A stretch of 39,029 nt of DNA from Candidatus Heimdallarchaeota archaeon. GTDB taxonomy: Archaea > Asgardarchaeota > Heimdallarchaeia > JABLTI01. The notes under the pieces were generated by a model that was not told the origin of the DNA, made no database searches, and worked only from the letters and a program-made list of their open reading frames with translations. Shown piece by piece: positions 26,905 through 34,968 of this stretch (positions are counted from its first letter, which is position 1; each line of letters opens with the position of its first letter). A program made the translations under genes and the position numbers. The stretch spans positions 1 through 39,029 of the forward strand of contig JAGXNT010000002.1 in assembly GCA_019894765.1 (NCBI GenBank), given 5' to 3'.

Positions 26905-28581
26905 TTAGTCAAACTTTATCAAACTTTCTTGATACTTAGCTGGTTTATCATATCCTAATAAATTCAGTAGGGTTGCTGCAACATTACTTAGACCAGGATT
27001 TTTTACTTTGGGATTAACTGAATACTCCTTTTTCCAGTTCTTATCGATGATCCAGAAACCAACAGGGTTAAGTGAATGAGCTGTTTTAATGCGTCCATCA
27101 GGTAATATCATATCTTCACAATTTCCATGATCCGCAGTAATTATAGTAATACCATCAAGCTTGTTAACAACATCAATGAGTTTATTCAGACATTTATCTA
27201 CAATCTTCACTGCTTGTATCGCTGCTTCAATATTCCCTGTGTGTCCAACCATATCTCCATTTGCAAAATTCACACGAAGGAATTTGAATTCACCACTTTG
27301 TAAAGCATTTATTGTTTTCTCACAAACTTCTTCTGCTTTCATTTCAGGATGTATAGCAATCATTTCGTTAGGGTCTGAATCGATTTTCATATATTGCTCT
27401 TTTTCAATACAAACATAACCAGAACGATTTCCATTCCAAAAATAAGTAACATGACCAAATTTATGCGTTTCAGCAATAGCAAATGAAGGGATATTATTTG
27501 CACAACAATAGTCAGATAAAATGTGTCTAAAATTTACCGGCTGTACAAAATATTGTTTTGGGATTAATTTATCTCCGTCGTATTGAACTAATCCAGCATA
27601 ATCAACTTTCGGAAAGTACTCTCTATCAAATTCAGAAAATTCTTTTTCTTCAAATGCCCTACTAATTTGTATTGCTCTATCCCCGCGGTAATTGAAGTTT
27701 ACAACAAGATCATTATCTTCAATCTTTCCAATTGGTTGTTTCTTAGCATCTATAATGACAAATGGTGGTAGAAATTGATCATTCTTTTTTGGGAAACACT
27801 CACGAGCATGGATAATTGCTTCTTCAGCTGATTGATAATAACCTCTATAACCATTCACTAATTCTTTTTCTTCAATTTTTCCAAGAACATGTGCAAACCA
27901 TCCTCTTTGGACAATTTTCCAATCAGATTCATAACGATCCATTGTAACATGCATTCTTCCTCCGCCTGAAGCAATTTCATAATCATAATTTTTTATCGCA
28001 TAATTCTCAATAATTTCGTTTAATCGTAACTCTAATGGACGAATATAAGTTAGAGCTGATTTTGCAGGAACATCTCTTCCATCAGTTAAGAGATGCAGAC
28101 GTAACCTCTGTATTCCCGATTCCGCAAATCCTTCAATAATCCTCAATAACTGATTGAAATTACTATGAACATTACCATCAGACAACAAACCAATAAGATG
28201 TACTGTTCCCTTATTAGAAATCACTTTTTCAGTTAGTTGTAACCATACCCTGGATTTGTAAAATGAACCATTCTTTATTGCTGTATCAACGAGTTTTATT
28301 CCTTGATCATATACTTGTCCTGAACCAAGAGCATTATGACCTACTTCACTGTTGCCCATATCTTCTTCAGAAATTAAACCAACAGCTGAACCATGAGCTT
28401 TCAATGTGCAATACAGATTTTTCTTCTTGGATGTTTTTGTTATTCCAGCTAAGGTTTTTGGTTTTGCAAGAAAGACAGCATTACCATCATCTTCTTTCCC
28501 GAGACCGATTCCATCCATAATAATAAGCAACAAAGGACCTTTTTTGCCTGCGAATGTAGATAATCTCTTCAGTTGATGCAT
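26905..28581 (-). CDS. gpmI: 2,3-bisphosphoglycerate-independent phosphoglycerate mutase, long GpmI form
   Basis: Interconverts 3- and 2-phosphoglycerate in glycolysis and gluconeogenesis through a phosphoserine. The metal/catalytic residues are D23 in IIMDGIG and S78 in MGNSEVGH. HLLTDGRDVPAKSA, GGGRMHVTMDRYESDW and the second metal site ITADHGNCE near the C-terminus are all present. Most archaea use the shorter ApgM instead; this is the GpmI type, and at 558 residues it is long, with the LYCTLKAHGSAVGL and GHNALGSGQVYDQG wording seen in plant and trypanosomatid enzymes. It faces elp3 convergently with only 5 bases between stops. Confidence 0.95.
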   Translation of the reverse strand: MHQLKRLSTFAGKKGPLLLIIMDGIGLGKEDDGNAVFLAKPKTLAGITKTSKKKNLYCTLKAHGSAVGLISEEDMGNSEVGHNALGSGQVYDQGIKLVDTAIKNGSFYKSRVWLQLTEKVISNKGTVHLIGLLSDGNVHSNFNQLLRIIEGFAESGIQRLRLHLLTDGRDVPAKSALTYIRPLELRLNEIIENYAIKNYDYEIASGGGRMHVTMDRYESDWKIVQRGWFAHVLGKIEEKELVNGYRGYYQSAEEAIIHARECFPKKNDQFLPPFVIIDAKKQPIGKIEDNDLVVNFNYRGDRAIQISRAFEEKEFSEFDREYFPKVDYAGLVQYDGDKLIPKQYFVQPVNFRHILSDYCCANNIPSFAIAETHKFGHVTYFWNGNRSGYVCIEKEQYMKIDSDPNEMIAIHPEMKAEEVCEKTINALQSGEFKFLRVNFANGDMVGHTGNIEAAIQAVKIVDKCLNKLIDVVNKLDGITIITADHGNCEDMILPDGRIKTAHSLNPVGFWIIDKNWKKEYSVNPKVKNPGLSNVAATLLNLLGYDKPAKYQESLIKFD

Positions 28582-28760
28582 GTAGTAATCCTTCTAAGTT
28601 TAAATTGATTTTATGCGTCTTTGGTTAGATCTCCTCTGAAAATATCTCATACGATGAAATAAGTTTTCTTGAAGGGATTTAATGGTTACGATAATCTTCT
28701 AGGAAGTTTTAATATGTGGCAAGTATTTGATTTAGATAATATAAAGGTGATGAGATTCAG

Positions 28761-29495
28761 ATGAAAAAAATAATACAAGTAAAACCACACTATAGAACGA
28801 TTCTGAATCACTTATCTTTCCGTATGCTCTATGGTAGAATTGTTAAGGAACAACAATACTTGTCGAGTTTTTACTATAATCTAAAAGCGGTAGGTTGGGA
28901 TGATTTCACATTTTTCCCAGATGGTTTTGCAGCAAATGCATCCTTACTATATCTTCTATTTAAAATCCTTCACAAAACAAAACCTAAAACAATTTTAGAA
29001 CTGGGTTCGGGACAATCCACGAAATTAACAACACGTTATGTAAAGGAACATGAAAAATCAGAAATCACAATAATTGAGGATTGTGAAGAATGGTTTGAAA
29101 AAATAAAGTCAGACATTTTCTCTAGCAAACGATCCAGATTGATTTGTTCACCATTAGAACAAACAAAAATTGGAAGGCGTAAATGCCTTTGGTATTCAAC
29201 AAAGGTTTTGACTGAAGAGGATACAACTTATGAGCTTATTCTTGTAGATGGTCCTTTTGGAACAAGGAGATTTTCAAGAGTTGGTATTGCTAATTTTCTG
29301 CCAAAAATTATTGATAAGAATAATTTCATTTTAGTTTTTGATGATGCTGCGAGAATAGGAGAATTAGATACCATTAGAATGATCAAGAAAATATTTCGCA
29401 AGGAAGGCATACATTATCTTGTATTCCATGTCTATGGATCAAAAAAACAAACTTGTTTTATCTCTCCAAATCTCTCTTTCTTAGGAACAAATTAG
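28761..29495 (+). CDS. Class I SAM-dependent methyltransferase-like protein
   Basis: A 244-residue protein with a Rossmann-type core. TILELGSGQSTKLTTRY near residues 74-90 matches motif I of class I methyltransferases, ITIIEDCEEWFEKI near 101-114 matches the acidic motif II region, and ELILVDGPFGTRRFSR near 156-171 is typical of the Methyltransf_24-like group that acts on varied small molecules or sugars. The C-terminal beta region ends with HYLVFHVYGSKKQTCF. AAGGTGATG lies about 10 bases before the ATG. The target is unknown, and it could be a non-catalytic relative. It is divergent from gpmI. Confidence 0.72.
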   Translation: MKKIIQVKPHYRTILNHLSFRMLYGRIVKEQQYLSSFYYNLKAVGWDDFTFFPDGFAANASLLYLLFKILHKTKPKTILELGSGQSTKLTTRYVKEHEKSEITIIEDCEEWFEKIKSDIFSSKRSRLICSPLEQTKIGRRKCLWYSTKVLTEEDTTYELILVDGPFGTRRFSRVGIANFLPKIIDKNNFILVFDDAARIGELDTIRMIKKIFRKEGIHYLVFHVYGSKKQTCFISPNLSFLGTN

Positions 29496-29598
29496 AAGAA
29501 ATGATTGTTTGTTCAAAATCTCTATAATACACTAGAGCATAAAAGAGAAACAAAATTAAGTAATAAGCAAATATGATTATATTAATTAAAAACTGTCA

Positions 29599-31119
29599 AT
29601 GTTTGGACTGGGGACAATGTCTGAAGAGGAAAAAAAACCAGATGAAAATAAACAAGAGAAGAATGTGACGCATTCATCTGATTCTAATACTACTAGTGAG
29701 CAGATTGTTCCCCCAGTTGTAAGTTCTGAAAATGAAAACATTGAAGAAATCAGTCAAGCAATAACTGATGCTGAATTACCTGAGTTCAAAAGTGATATTG
29801 GTCGAAAGTTGTTTGGTCCTCAAATGACTTCAAAACAAGCCCCTCCTACTCCATCTGTCCCTAAAGAGTTGAGAAAACTTAATTTGAGAGTTGAGCTTAA
29901 ATCAGAACAAAATGGATTCACAAAAATTTCAGTTAATGATGCAAGAAAAATCACAGATAAGATTACTGGATTAGTAATTTTGGAATCGTCTACATCGGAA
30001 TTATCTCGAGCATCTAAATTCATAGTTGACGAAGAACAAAAAGAAGGGTACATACAAGTTAGTGAAGAAATCTACAAATCATTGAATTGTGAGGATGAAA
30101 AATTATTCATAAGATTATTTACTGAGGATCCGATAAAAGTTGAAAATGTAACACTTGCTGTAAGTCCTCTTTCCAGCAATGATATTTTCCATATAGTAGG
30201 TAGTCTTCGTAAAAGCATTGCAAAATTAAAGAAATTCTTGGAATCATACACTGTTTTTGAAGGATTGACTGTAAAGTGGAAAGAAAAGAATGCTTTAATC
30301 AAAGTGGCAAAAATTACTCCCGCACTTTATGAGAATGATGTTGGAGTTTTCGATTTTACTAAGCCACGGGTTCTAACCATAAAACCTGATGGAGCAATGC
30401 AGTTCAATACAATACTAATCATGGATATTTCCAAATCTATGAATGGTCGAGACTTAGAAGTTAAGAATGTGAAATCCGCAGTTGATAGAATTAAAACTGC
30501 CTTTAGTAATGAGGAATTAGATCAATTTCTGAAAGTCTTCAAAGAAGGAAATAATGTACAAAGAAAAAACGGGGCAATCTTTGCAGGATTGTTATATCTA
30601 AGCGAAAAAGCTAGAATTGGGATAGGCGAAACAGTAAGTCTTGTCATGTTTGCAGATAGTGCTGAAATACTTAGAAACGAAAACAAACCATATATTATCA
30701 TGGATTCAAGATCAAAAACTGCTTTGAATTCTATCGCTGAGCAAGTTTTAGTTGATTTAGAAGAGAAGATGGGTGCGGGAACGAATATGGCTTCAGCGAT
30801 TGAAGCAAGTGTAGAAATAATGAAAAATATTCCGCGCTCCAAACGTAAATGGCCTTTGATGGTCATTCTCTTAACAGACGGTTTTGATACAAGTAAGCGA
30901 GTGAAGGAAGCAGTAAGAAATACTTTCTCTAAAAAAGAAAACGTTGTTTTACACGCTGTTGGTTTAGGACCATATGTAAATAAACAAGAATTAATAGAAA
31001 TCAGTGATCTATGTGGAGGAGAACTATTTCAGCCAGATGATTTAGGTGAATTGCTCCAGTGGTATATGGATCGAGCAAAAGATATATCCATAAGATTAGC
31101 CGAAACAGAAGCAAATTAG
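29599..31119 (+). CDS. Cdc48-N-like domain fused to a VWA domain
   Basis: A 506-residue protein with three parts. Residues 1-90 are polar, acidic and probably disordered. Residues about 93-270 read like the Cdc48/p97 N-domain: a double-psi barrel half ending GYIQVSEEIYKSLNCEDEK then VENVTLAVSP (compare GiIRIdG..r.naGv..GdkV..V.LAP), followed by LKKFLESYTVFEGL and IKVAKITP (compare YLkPYFleay.pvrkGd and FKVVeTdP). From about 270 is a VWA domain with complete MIDAS: DISKS 276-280, T395 in GTNMAS, and TDG 426-428. There is no ATPase module, membrane segment or signal. The VWA part is sure; the Cdc48-N part is my inference. ATG 29617 is an alternative start. Confidence 0.8.
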   Translation: MFGLGTMSEEEKKPDENKQEKNVTHSSDSNTTSEQIVPPVVSSENENIEEISQAITDAELPEFKSDIGRKLFGPQMTSKQAPPTPSVPKELRKLNLRVELKSEQNGFTKISVNDARKITDKITGLVILESSTSELSRASKFIVDEEQKEGYIQVSEEIYKSLNCEDEKLFIRLFTEDPIKVENVTLAVSPLSSNDIFHIVGSLRKSIAKLKKFLESYTVFEGLTVKWKEKNALIKVAKITPALYENDVGVFDFTKPRVLTIKPDGAMQFNTILIMDISKSMNGRDLEVKNVKSAVDRIKTAFSNEELDQFLKVFKEGNNVQRKNGAIFAGLLYLSEKARIGIGETVSLVMFADSAEILRNENKPYIIMDSRSKTALNSIAEQVLVDLEEKMGAGTNMASAIEASVEIMKNIPRSKRKWPLMVILLTDGFDTSKRVKEAVRNTFSKKENVVLHAVGLGPYVNKQELIEISDLCGGELFQPDDLGELLQWYMDRAKDISIRLAETEAN

Positions 31120-31152
31120 AATTTTTTATTGGTTATTAGAACTTGACGAAAA

Positions 31153-31162
31153 GATATTTTAA
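31153..31162 (+). promoter_or_regulatory. Probable TATA box of tRNA-Arg
   Basis: gatattttaa, preceded by purine-rich cgaaaa (possible BRE), is centred about 29 bases before the mature tRNA end at 31187, the expected distance for an archaeal promoter. Confidence 0.5.
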
Positions 31163-31186
31163 GAGTAATATTTTCATTTTGATGAA

Positions 31187-31294
31187 GGATCCGTAGCGCA
31201 GTTAGGACAGCGCATCTGCCTCCTAAAGTAAAACAAAATTAAAAAAACAGGAGAAAGCAGGTGGTCGTGGGATCGAAGCCCACCGGATCCGCCA
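31187..31294 (+). tRNA. tRNA-Arg (CCU), with intron and encoded CCA
   Basis: Acceptor GGATCCG (31187-31193) pairs with CGGATCC (31284-31290), then discriminator G and CCA at 31292-31294. D-stem GCGC/GCGC (31196-31199, 31210-31213). Anticodon stem TCTGC pairs with GCAGG around loop CTCCTAA, anticodon CCU at 31222-31224, which reads AGG. T-stem GTGGG/CCCAC is perfect with loop ATCGAAG, so position 54 is A rather than the usual U. A 30-base intron splits the loop at 37/38. Confidence 0.93.
31226..31255 (+). other. tRNA-Arg intron (37/38), bulge-helix-bulge
   Basis: The extra 30 bases sit after A37. Exon bases CTCCT (31220-31224) pair with intron AGGAG (31249-31253), making the central helix, and each side has an AAA three-base bulge, the signal for the archaeal splicing endonuclease. 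Runs of A leave the exact cut points open by a base or two. The rest of the intron is A-rich and unstructured. Confidence 0.85.
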
Positions 31295-31414
31295 TTTACT
31301 CTCTATTTTTTGTCTTCAAAAGGTTTAGTTACACTTACTTTATGATTGTCTAAATCTAATAAAATCAATCAAAACGTTAAAATTAAATTGAATACTATTT
31401 AAAGAACCGATATT

Positions 31415-32671
31415 TTGTCTAGAAGGCCTCAAAAATTGGAGACGGTCAGAGTCTTATTAGTAGACGATGAAAAGGAACTACTTAAAGCTACAAAGTTATA
31501 CCTAGAGAATACCATGAAAGATGTTCATATAACTACATCTGATTCTGCAAGTAATGCTTTGGACTGCTTGAACAAGGAACCTTTTGATGTTATAGTCTCT
31601 GATTTTCAAATGCCAAATATGGACGGATTGGAACTATTAGAGAAAATTCGAGAAATGGATCTTGATATCGCTTTTATTATTTTCACCGGAAAAGGACGAG
31701 AAGAAGTTGTAATTAAAGCATTAAATCTTGGTGCCGATTATTATTTACAGAAAGGAGGAGATGTCCAAAGTCAATTCAGTGAATTAATAAATCTCATTAA
31801 CAAATCTGTGGAGAAGAAGAAAGCAGATATGGCTTTAAGAAAAAGCGAAGAAAAATTCTCTAAGGCTTTCAAATTCAGTCTGAATGCGATGGCATTGAAT
31901 CGTTTCAAAGGGCGTGCATTCCTAGACATTAATGAGAATTTCACGAAATTATTACATTATTCCAGAGAAGATGTCTTAGAGAAAAATCCTGAAGAATTAT
32001 CTCTATGGGCAAAGAAAGAAGATTATTTGGAATATCAAAGATTACTTAGAGAAACAGGAGAAGCTATAGATCACGAAACATTGCTCTGTACAAAAGATGC
32101 CCAGATGATACCTGTTTTGATTTCTGGTTCTCTAATAGATATCGAGGGTGAACTCTGTGTTCTCTCCGTTGCTCGAGATATCACTGAATTAACAGAAGCA
32201 CTAGAGGCATTAAAGGAAAATGAGCAAAGATATCGTTTAATGTTTGAAGGTTCTCCAGTAGCACTGTTGAATCTAGATTTATTTGATATTAAGAGACAAC
32301 TGGATGAACTTGGGGAACAAGGAATTAAAAGTTTAAGAGAATACTTCAAAACCTATCCAAAAATTCTAGCGAATTTTGTAAATTTGATTAATATTAATGA
32401 ATTCAATAATGCTGTTTTACAATTAATCGGAGCTACAGATGAAAACTCCGTAAGGATCTTTTTAGAATATGAATTCACTCTAAAAAATATTGAGTTATTC
32501 TCTAAGATATTTGAATTCTTAATCTCTGGGGGATCGCTATTAGAAGAGGAATTCACAGTTTTCAATTTGAAGAATGAGAAATTACGGATATTAGTACGAG
32601 TAGTTTTTGCACCTGGTTATAGAGATACTTGGTCTAAAGTATTTGTAACTATGCTGCATCTTGCTTCTTAA
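31415..32671 (+). CDS. Response regulator with REC domain and PAS sensor region, no kinase or DNA-binding output
   Basis: A 418-residue cytosolic protein. The REC domain at about residues 10-125 has the acid pair in LLVDDEKEL, phospho-acceptor D63 in VSDFQMPNMDG, the conserved Thr in IFTGKG and Lys in YYLQKGG. PAS domains follow: about 145-255 (SEEKFSKAFKFSLNAM to SVARDITEL) and a probable second, degenerate one from about 267 (NEQRYRLMFEGSPVALL). There is no histidine-kinase core or helix-turn-helix, so the output is unknown. TTG 31415 is the longest start; TTG 31436, about 9 bases after AGAAGG, would begin right before the REC strand and is a strong alternative. It lies between tRNA-Arg and argS. 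Confidence 0.85.
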   Translation: MSRRPQKLETVRVLLVDDEKELLKATKLYLENTMKDVHITTSDSASNALDCLNKEPFDVIVSDFQMPNMDGLELLEKIREMDLDIAFIIFTGKGREEVVIKALNLGADYYLQKGGDVQSQFSELINLINKSVEKKKADMALRKSEEKFSKAFKFSLNAMALNRFKGRAFLDINENFTKLLHYSREDVLEKNPEELSLWAKKEDYLEYQRLLRETGEAIDHETLLCTKDAQMIPVLISGSLIDIEGELCVLSVARDITELTEALEALKENEQRYRLMFEGSPVALLNLDLFDIKRQLDELGEQGIKSLREYFKTYPKILANFVNLININEFNNAVLQLIGATDENSVRIFLEYEFTLKNIELFSKIFEFLISGGSLLEEEFTVFNLKNEKLRILVRVVFAPGYRDTWSKVFVTMLHLAS

Positions 32672-32757
32672 TGAATTATAATTAATCAGAATAATTGTTT
32701 TTATTCGGAATCTTCTTATAATGTAGGAAAAAATATCACGTAAGTGGTGAAACACAT

Positions 32758-34776
32758 TTGGTCAAAGACCCCGACGCAATCATGAAAGATGCATTACAAA
32801 ATAATCTAGACAATGTAATAAAGAAACTAGGATTAACAGGTAAAGCTCAAGTTCAAGAAATAACAAAAAAAGCAACTTTTGGTGATTTATGCACACCGGT
32901 TTTCCAAATAGCAAAAGAGAACAAAAAGAATCCAATAGAACTTGCAAAGGAAATTGCTGAAAGCTTCCCAAGAGATGCTATTATTACAGATGTCACTTCA
33001 GAAGGAGGTTTTGTAAACTACACACTTGAGAGGGGTCATTATTCTAAAATCGTACTAGATGTAATATTATCCAATGAGAAATTCTTTGTTAGTGAGATTT
33101 ACAAAAACCAAAAAATGATTGTGGAACACACATCAGCAAATCCGAATGGGCCAATTCATATTGGGAATTTTCGTGGGTCTATAATTGGAGATAGCTATGC
33201 TAGAATTTTAAAAACTGTTGGTGCGGAAGTCAGAACTCATTTTTATGTTGATGATTTAGGGCATCAAGTACCAATTTGTGTTATTGGATATGATTTGCTT
33301 AAGAGAAACAACCTAGCAGCCAGTAAAGTAAAAATTGATCATTTTCTGGGGCAAATTTATGGAATCACTCATACAATGTTTGATATCCAAAAACTAAAAC
33401 AAGACGTGAAATCAAGGCTCAATCTAGAATTAGGTAAGAATCCTTATTGGTTGCAGAAAGAAGAAGCAGAATTACTCAAAACGAAAGACATTCCTGCAGA
33501 TATGCAAAAAGGGTATAAGAATAGATTCGATTTTTATCTAAGTATACAGAATGATATCTACAAGCGCTTCAAATCATTATATGATAACATAAAGAATTGC
33601 CTGGAAAAAGAGCAAATTGATTTATCAAAAGCAGTTCCCGATTTAAATCGAAAATATCAGGAACAAGAAAAAAACGCAGTAAAAATTGTTCGAGCTACTT
33701 GTGAAGATGCAATTAGAGGTCATAAGGAAGAATTAGGTTTACTGGGAATCACATTCGATAAGTTTGATTGGGAAGCAGATTTACAATGGTCTGGTAAAGT
33801 CTTTGATGCTTTAGCTATACTAGAGAAAAATGGTTTTATAATAAAAGACGGAAAAGGACGACTTTTTGAATCGAATAAAGCAGCCGATTTGAAAGGAGCA
33901 AGAGAATATCTGAATTTGAAGAAAACATATGAGGTTCCTAATGGAGTGCTAACAACTTCAACAGGAGATACTTTGTATCTACTAAGAGATATTCCGTATT
34001 CATTAGAAAAAATTGATCAATACAATTCAGATAGAGTCTTCAATGTAATTGGTAAACCACAAGAACTAATACAAATTCAATTGAATCTAGCATTGAGAGC
34101 TCTTGATCGATCCGATGCTGCAAATAAAATGTGGCATTTAAACTATGAGCACATGGAACTCAAAGGCGCTCTCACAACAATGAGTGCTCGAAGACTACAG
34201 TATATTACTCCACTCGATCTCTATTTGAAAACAAAAGAAGCAGTACTTGAGTCATTCTTGAAAGAACGTGATTACCCAGCAGAAGAAAAAGAAGAGATTG
34301 CAAAAATTGTTGCAGTTGGAGCTATCAAATATTCAATCATTGCTGTCGGATTAATGAAGAAACTCATTTTTGATCCCCAAGAAGTCATATCATTAAACAA
34401 TAATACTTCACCATTCATTCAATATGCTTTTGCCCGATCACAGAATATCTTGGCGAAAACTGAATTCAAATGGAAAAAAACAGATCAAGACACATTGGCA
34501 CATCTCCAAGAGGAAGAAGAATGGTTGCTCATACAATCACTAGTAAAATTACCAGAGATTATTCGTTCAGCTGCAATTCAAATTAAACCTGAATTAATTT
34601 GTAACTACCTCTTTGAGGTCGCTATTTTATACAATAAATTCTATGACAATCATCGCGTTCTAGACGCTCAAACAAAAGAGTTAATTCAAGCACGATTAGC
34701 TTTAACTTATGCAACTGGATTGGTTTTATCCAATGGCCTACAAATACTTGGAATAGATTCACCAAAGAGAATGTAA
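32758..34776 (+). CDS. argS: Arginyl-tRNA synthetase
   Basis: A class I synthetase that charges tRNA-Arg. Length 672 is long for the family (about 560-600). The N-terminal tRNA D-loop (ADD) domain covers about 1-110. The HIGH motif is HIGN at 134-137 in EHTSANPNGPIHIGN, the ArgRS-specific form. The KMSKS site is TMSARRLQYI with MSAR at 475-478. A DALR anticodon domain ends the protein with VAILYNKFYDNHRVL. Extra length lies mainly in a helical, charged insertion of about 100 residues after about 190, before GHKEELGLLGI. The start is TTG with GGTGA about 7 bases ahead. Confidence 0.94.
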   Translation: MVKDPDAIMKDALQNNLDNVIKKLGLTGKAQVQEITKKATFGDLCTPVFQIAKENKKNPIELAKEIAESFPRDAIITDVTSEGGFVNYTLERGHYSKIVLDVILSNEKFFVSEIYKNQKMIVEHTSANPNGPIHIGNFRGSIIGDSYARILKTVGAEVRTHFYVDDLGHQVPICVIGYDLLKRNNLAASKVKIDHFLGQIYGITHTMFDIQKLKQDVKSRLNLELGKNPYWLQKEEAELLKTKDIPADMQKGYKNRFDFYLSIQNDIYKRFKSLYDNIKNCLEKEQIDLSKAVPDLNRKYQEQEKNAVKIVRATCEDAIRGHKEELGLLGITFDKFDWEADLQWSGKVFDALAILEKNGFIIKDGKGRLFESNKAADLKGAREYLNLKKTYEVPNGVLTTSTGDTLYLLRDIPYSLEKIDQYNSDRVFNVIGKPQELIQIQLNLALRALDRSDAANKMWHLNYEHMELKGALTTMSARRLQYITPLDLYLKTKEAVLESFLKERDYPAEEKEEIAKIVAVGAIKYSIIAVGLMKKLIFDPQEVISLNNNTSPFIQYAFARSQNILAKTEFKWKKTDQDTLAHLQEEEEWLLIQSLVKLPEIIRSAAIQIKPELICNYLFEVAILYNKFYDNHRVLDAQTKELIQARLALTYATGLVLSNGLQILGIDSPKRM

Positions 34777-34805
34777 AGAAAAACACACGCATCTAGCTTT
34801 TCTTT
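34775..34805 (+). terminator. Likely terminator after argS
   Basis: AAAGAAAA at 34775-34782 (overlapping the argS stop) pairs with TTTTCTTT at 34798-34805 across a 15-base loop. The T-rich right arm suits archaeal termination. Confidence 0.4.
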
Positions 34806-34968
34806 GTGTTACCTTGATATGATTGTAGATAACACGTTTATTTTTGAATCAAAAATAGTGAATATTATTGTGAGTGGAAGGTTGGTTCGAGGTAAAAATC
34901 ACGATCACATCCACATACAGTCCATAAATTTGCATTAAAAAAATAAAAAGTTAAATGGTGCTGCTGCT

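Noticed and set aside
31226..31255. The extra bases in tRNA-Arg as an assembly error or pseudogene
   Set aside because: The insert sits exactly at 37/38 and forms a bulge-helix-bulge with the exon; the rest of the tRNA is perfectly paired.
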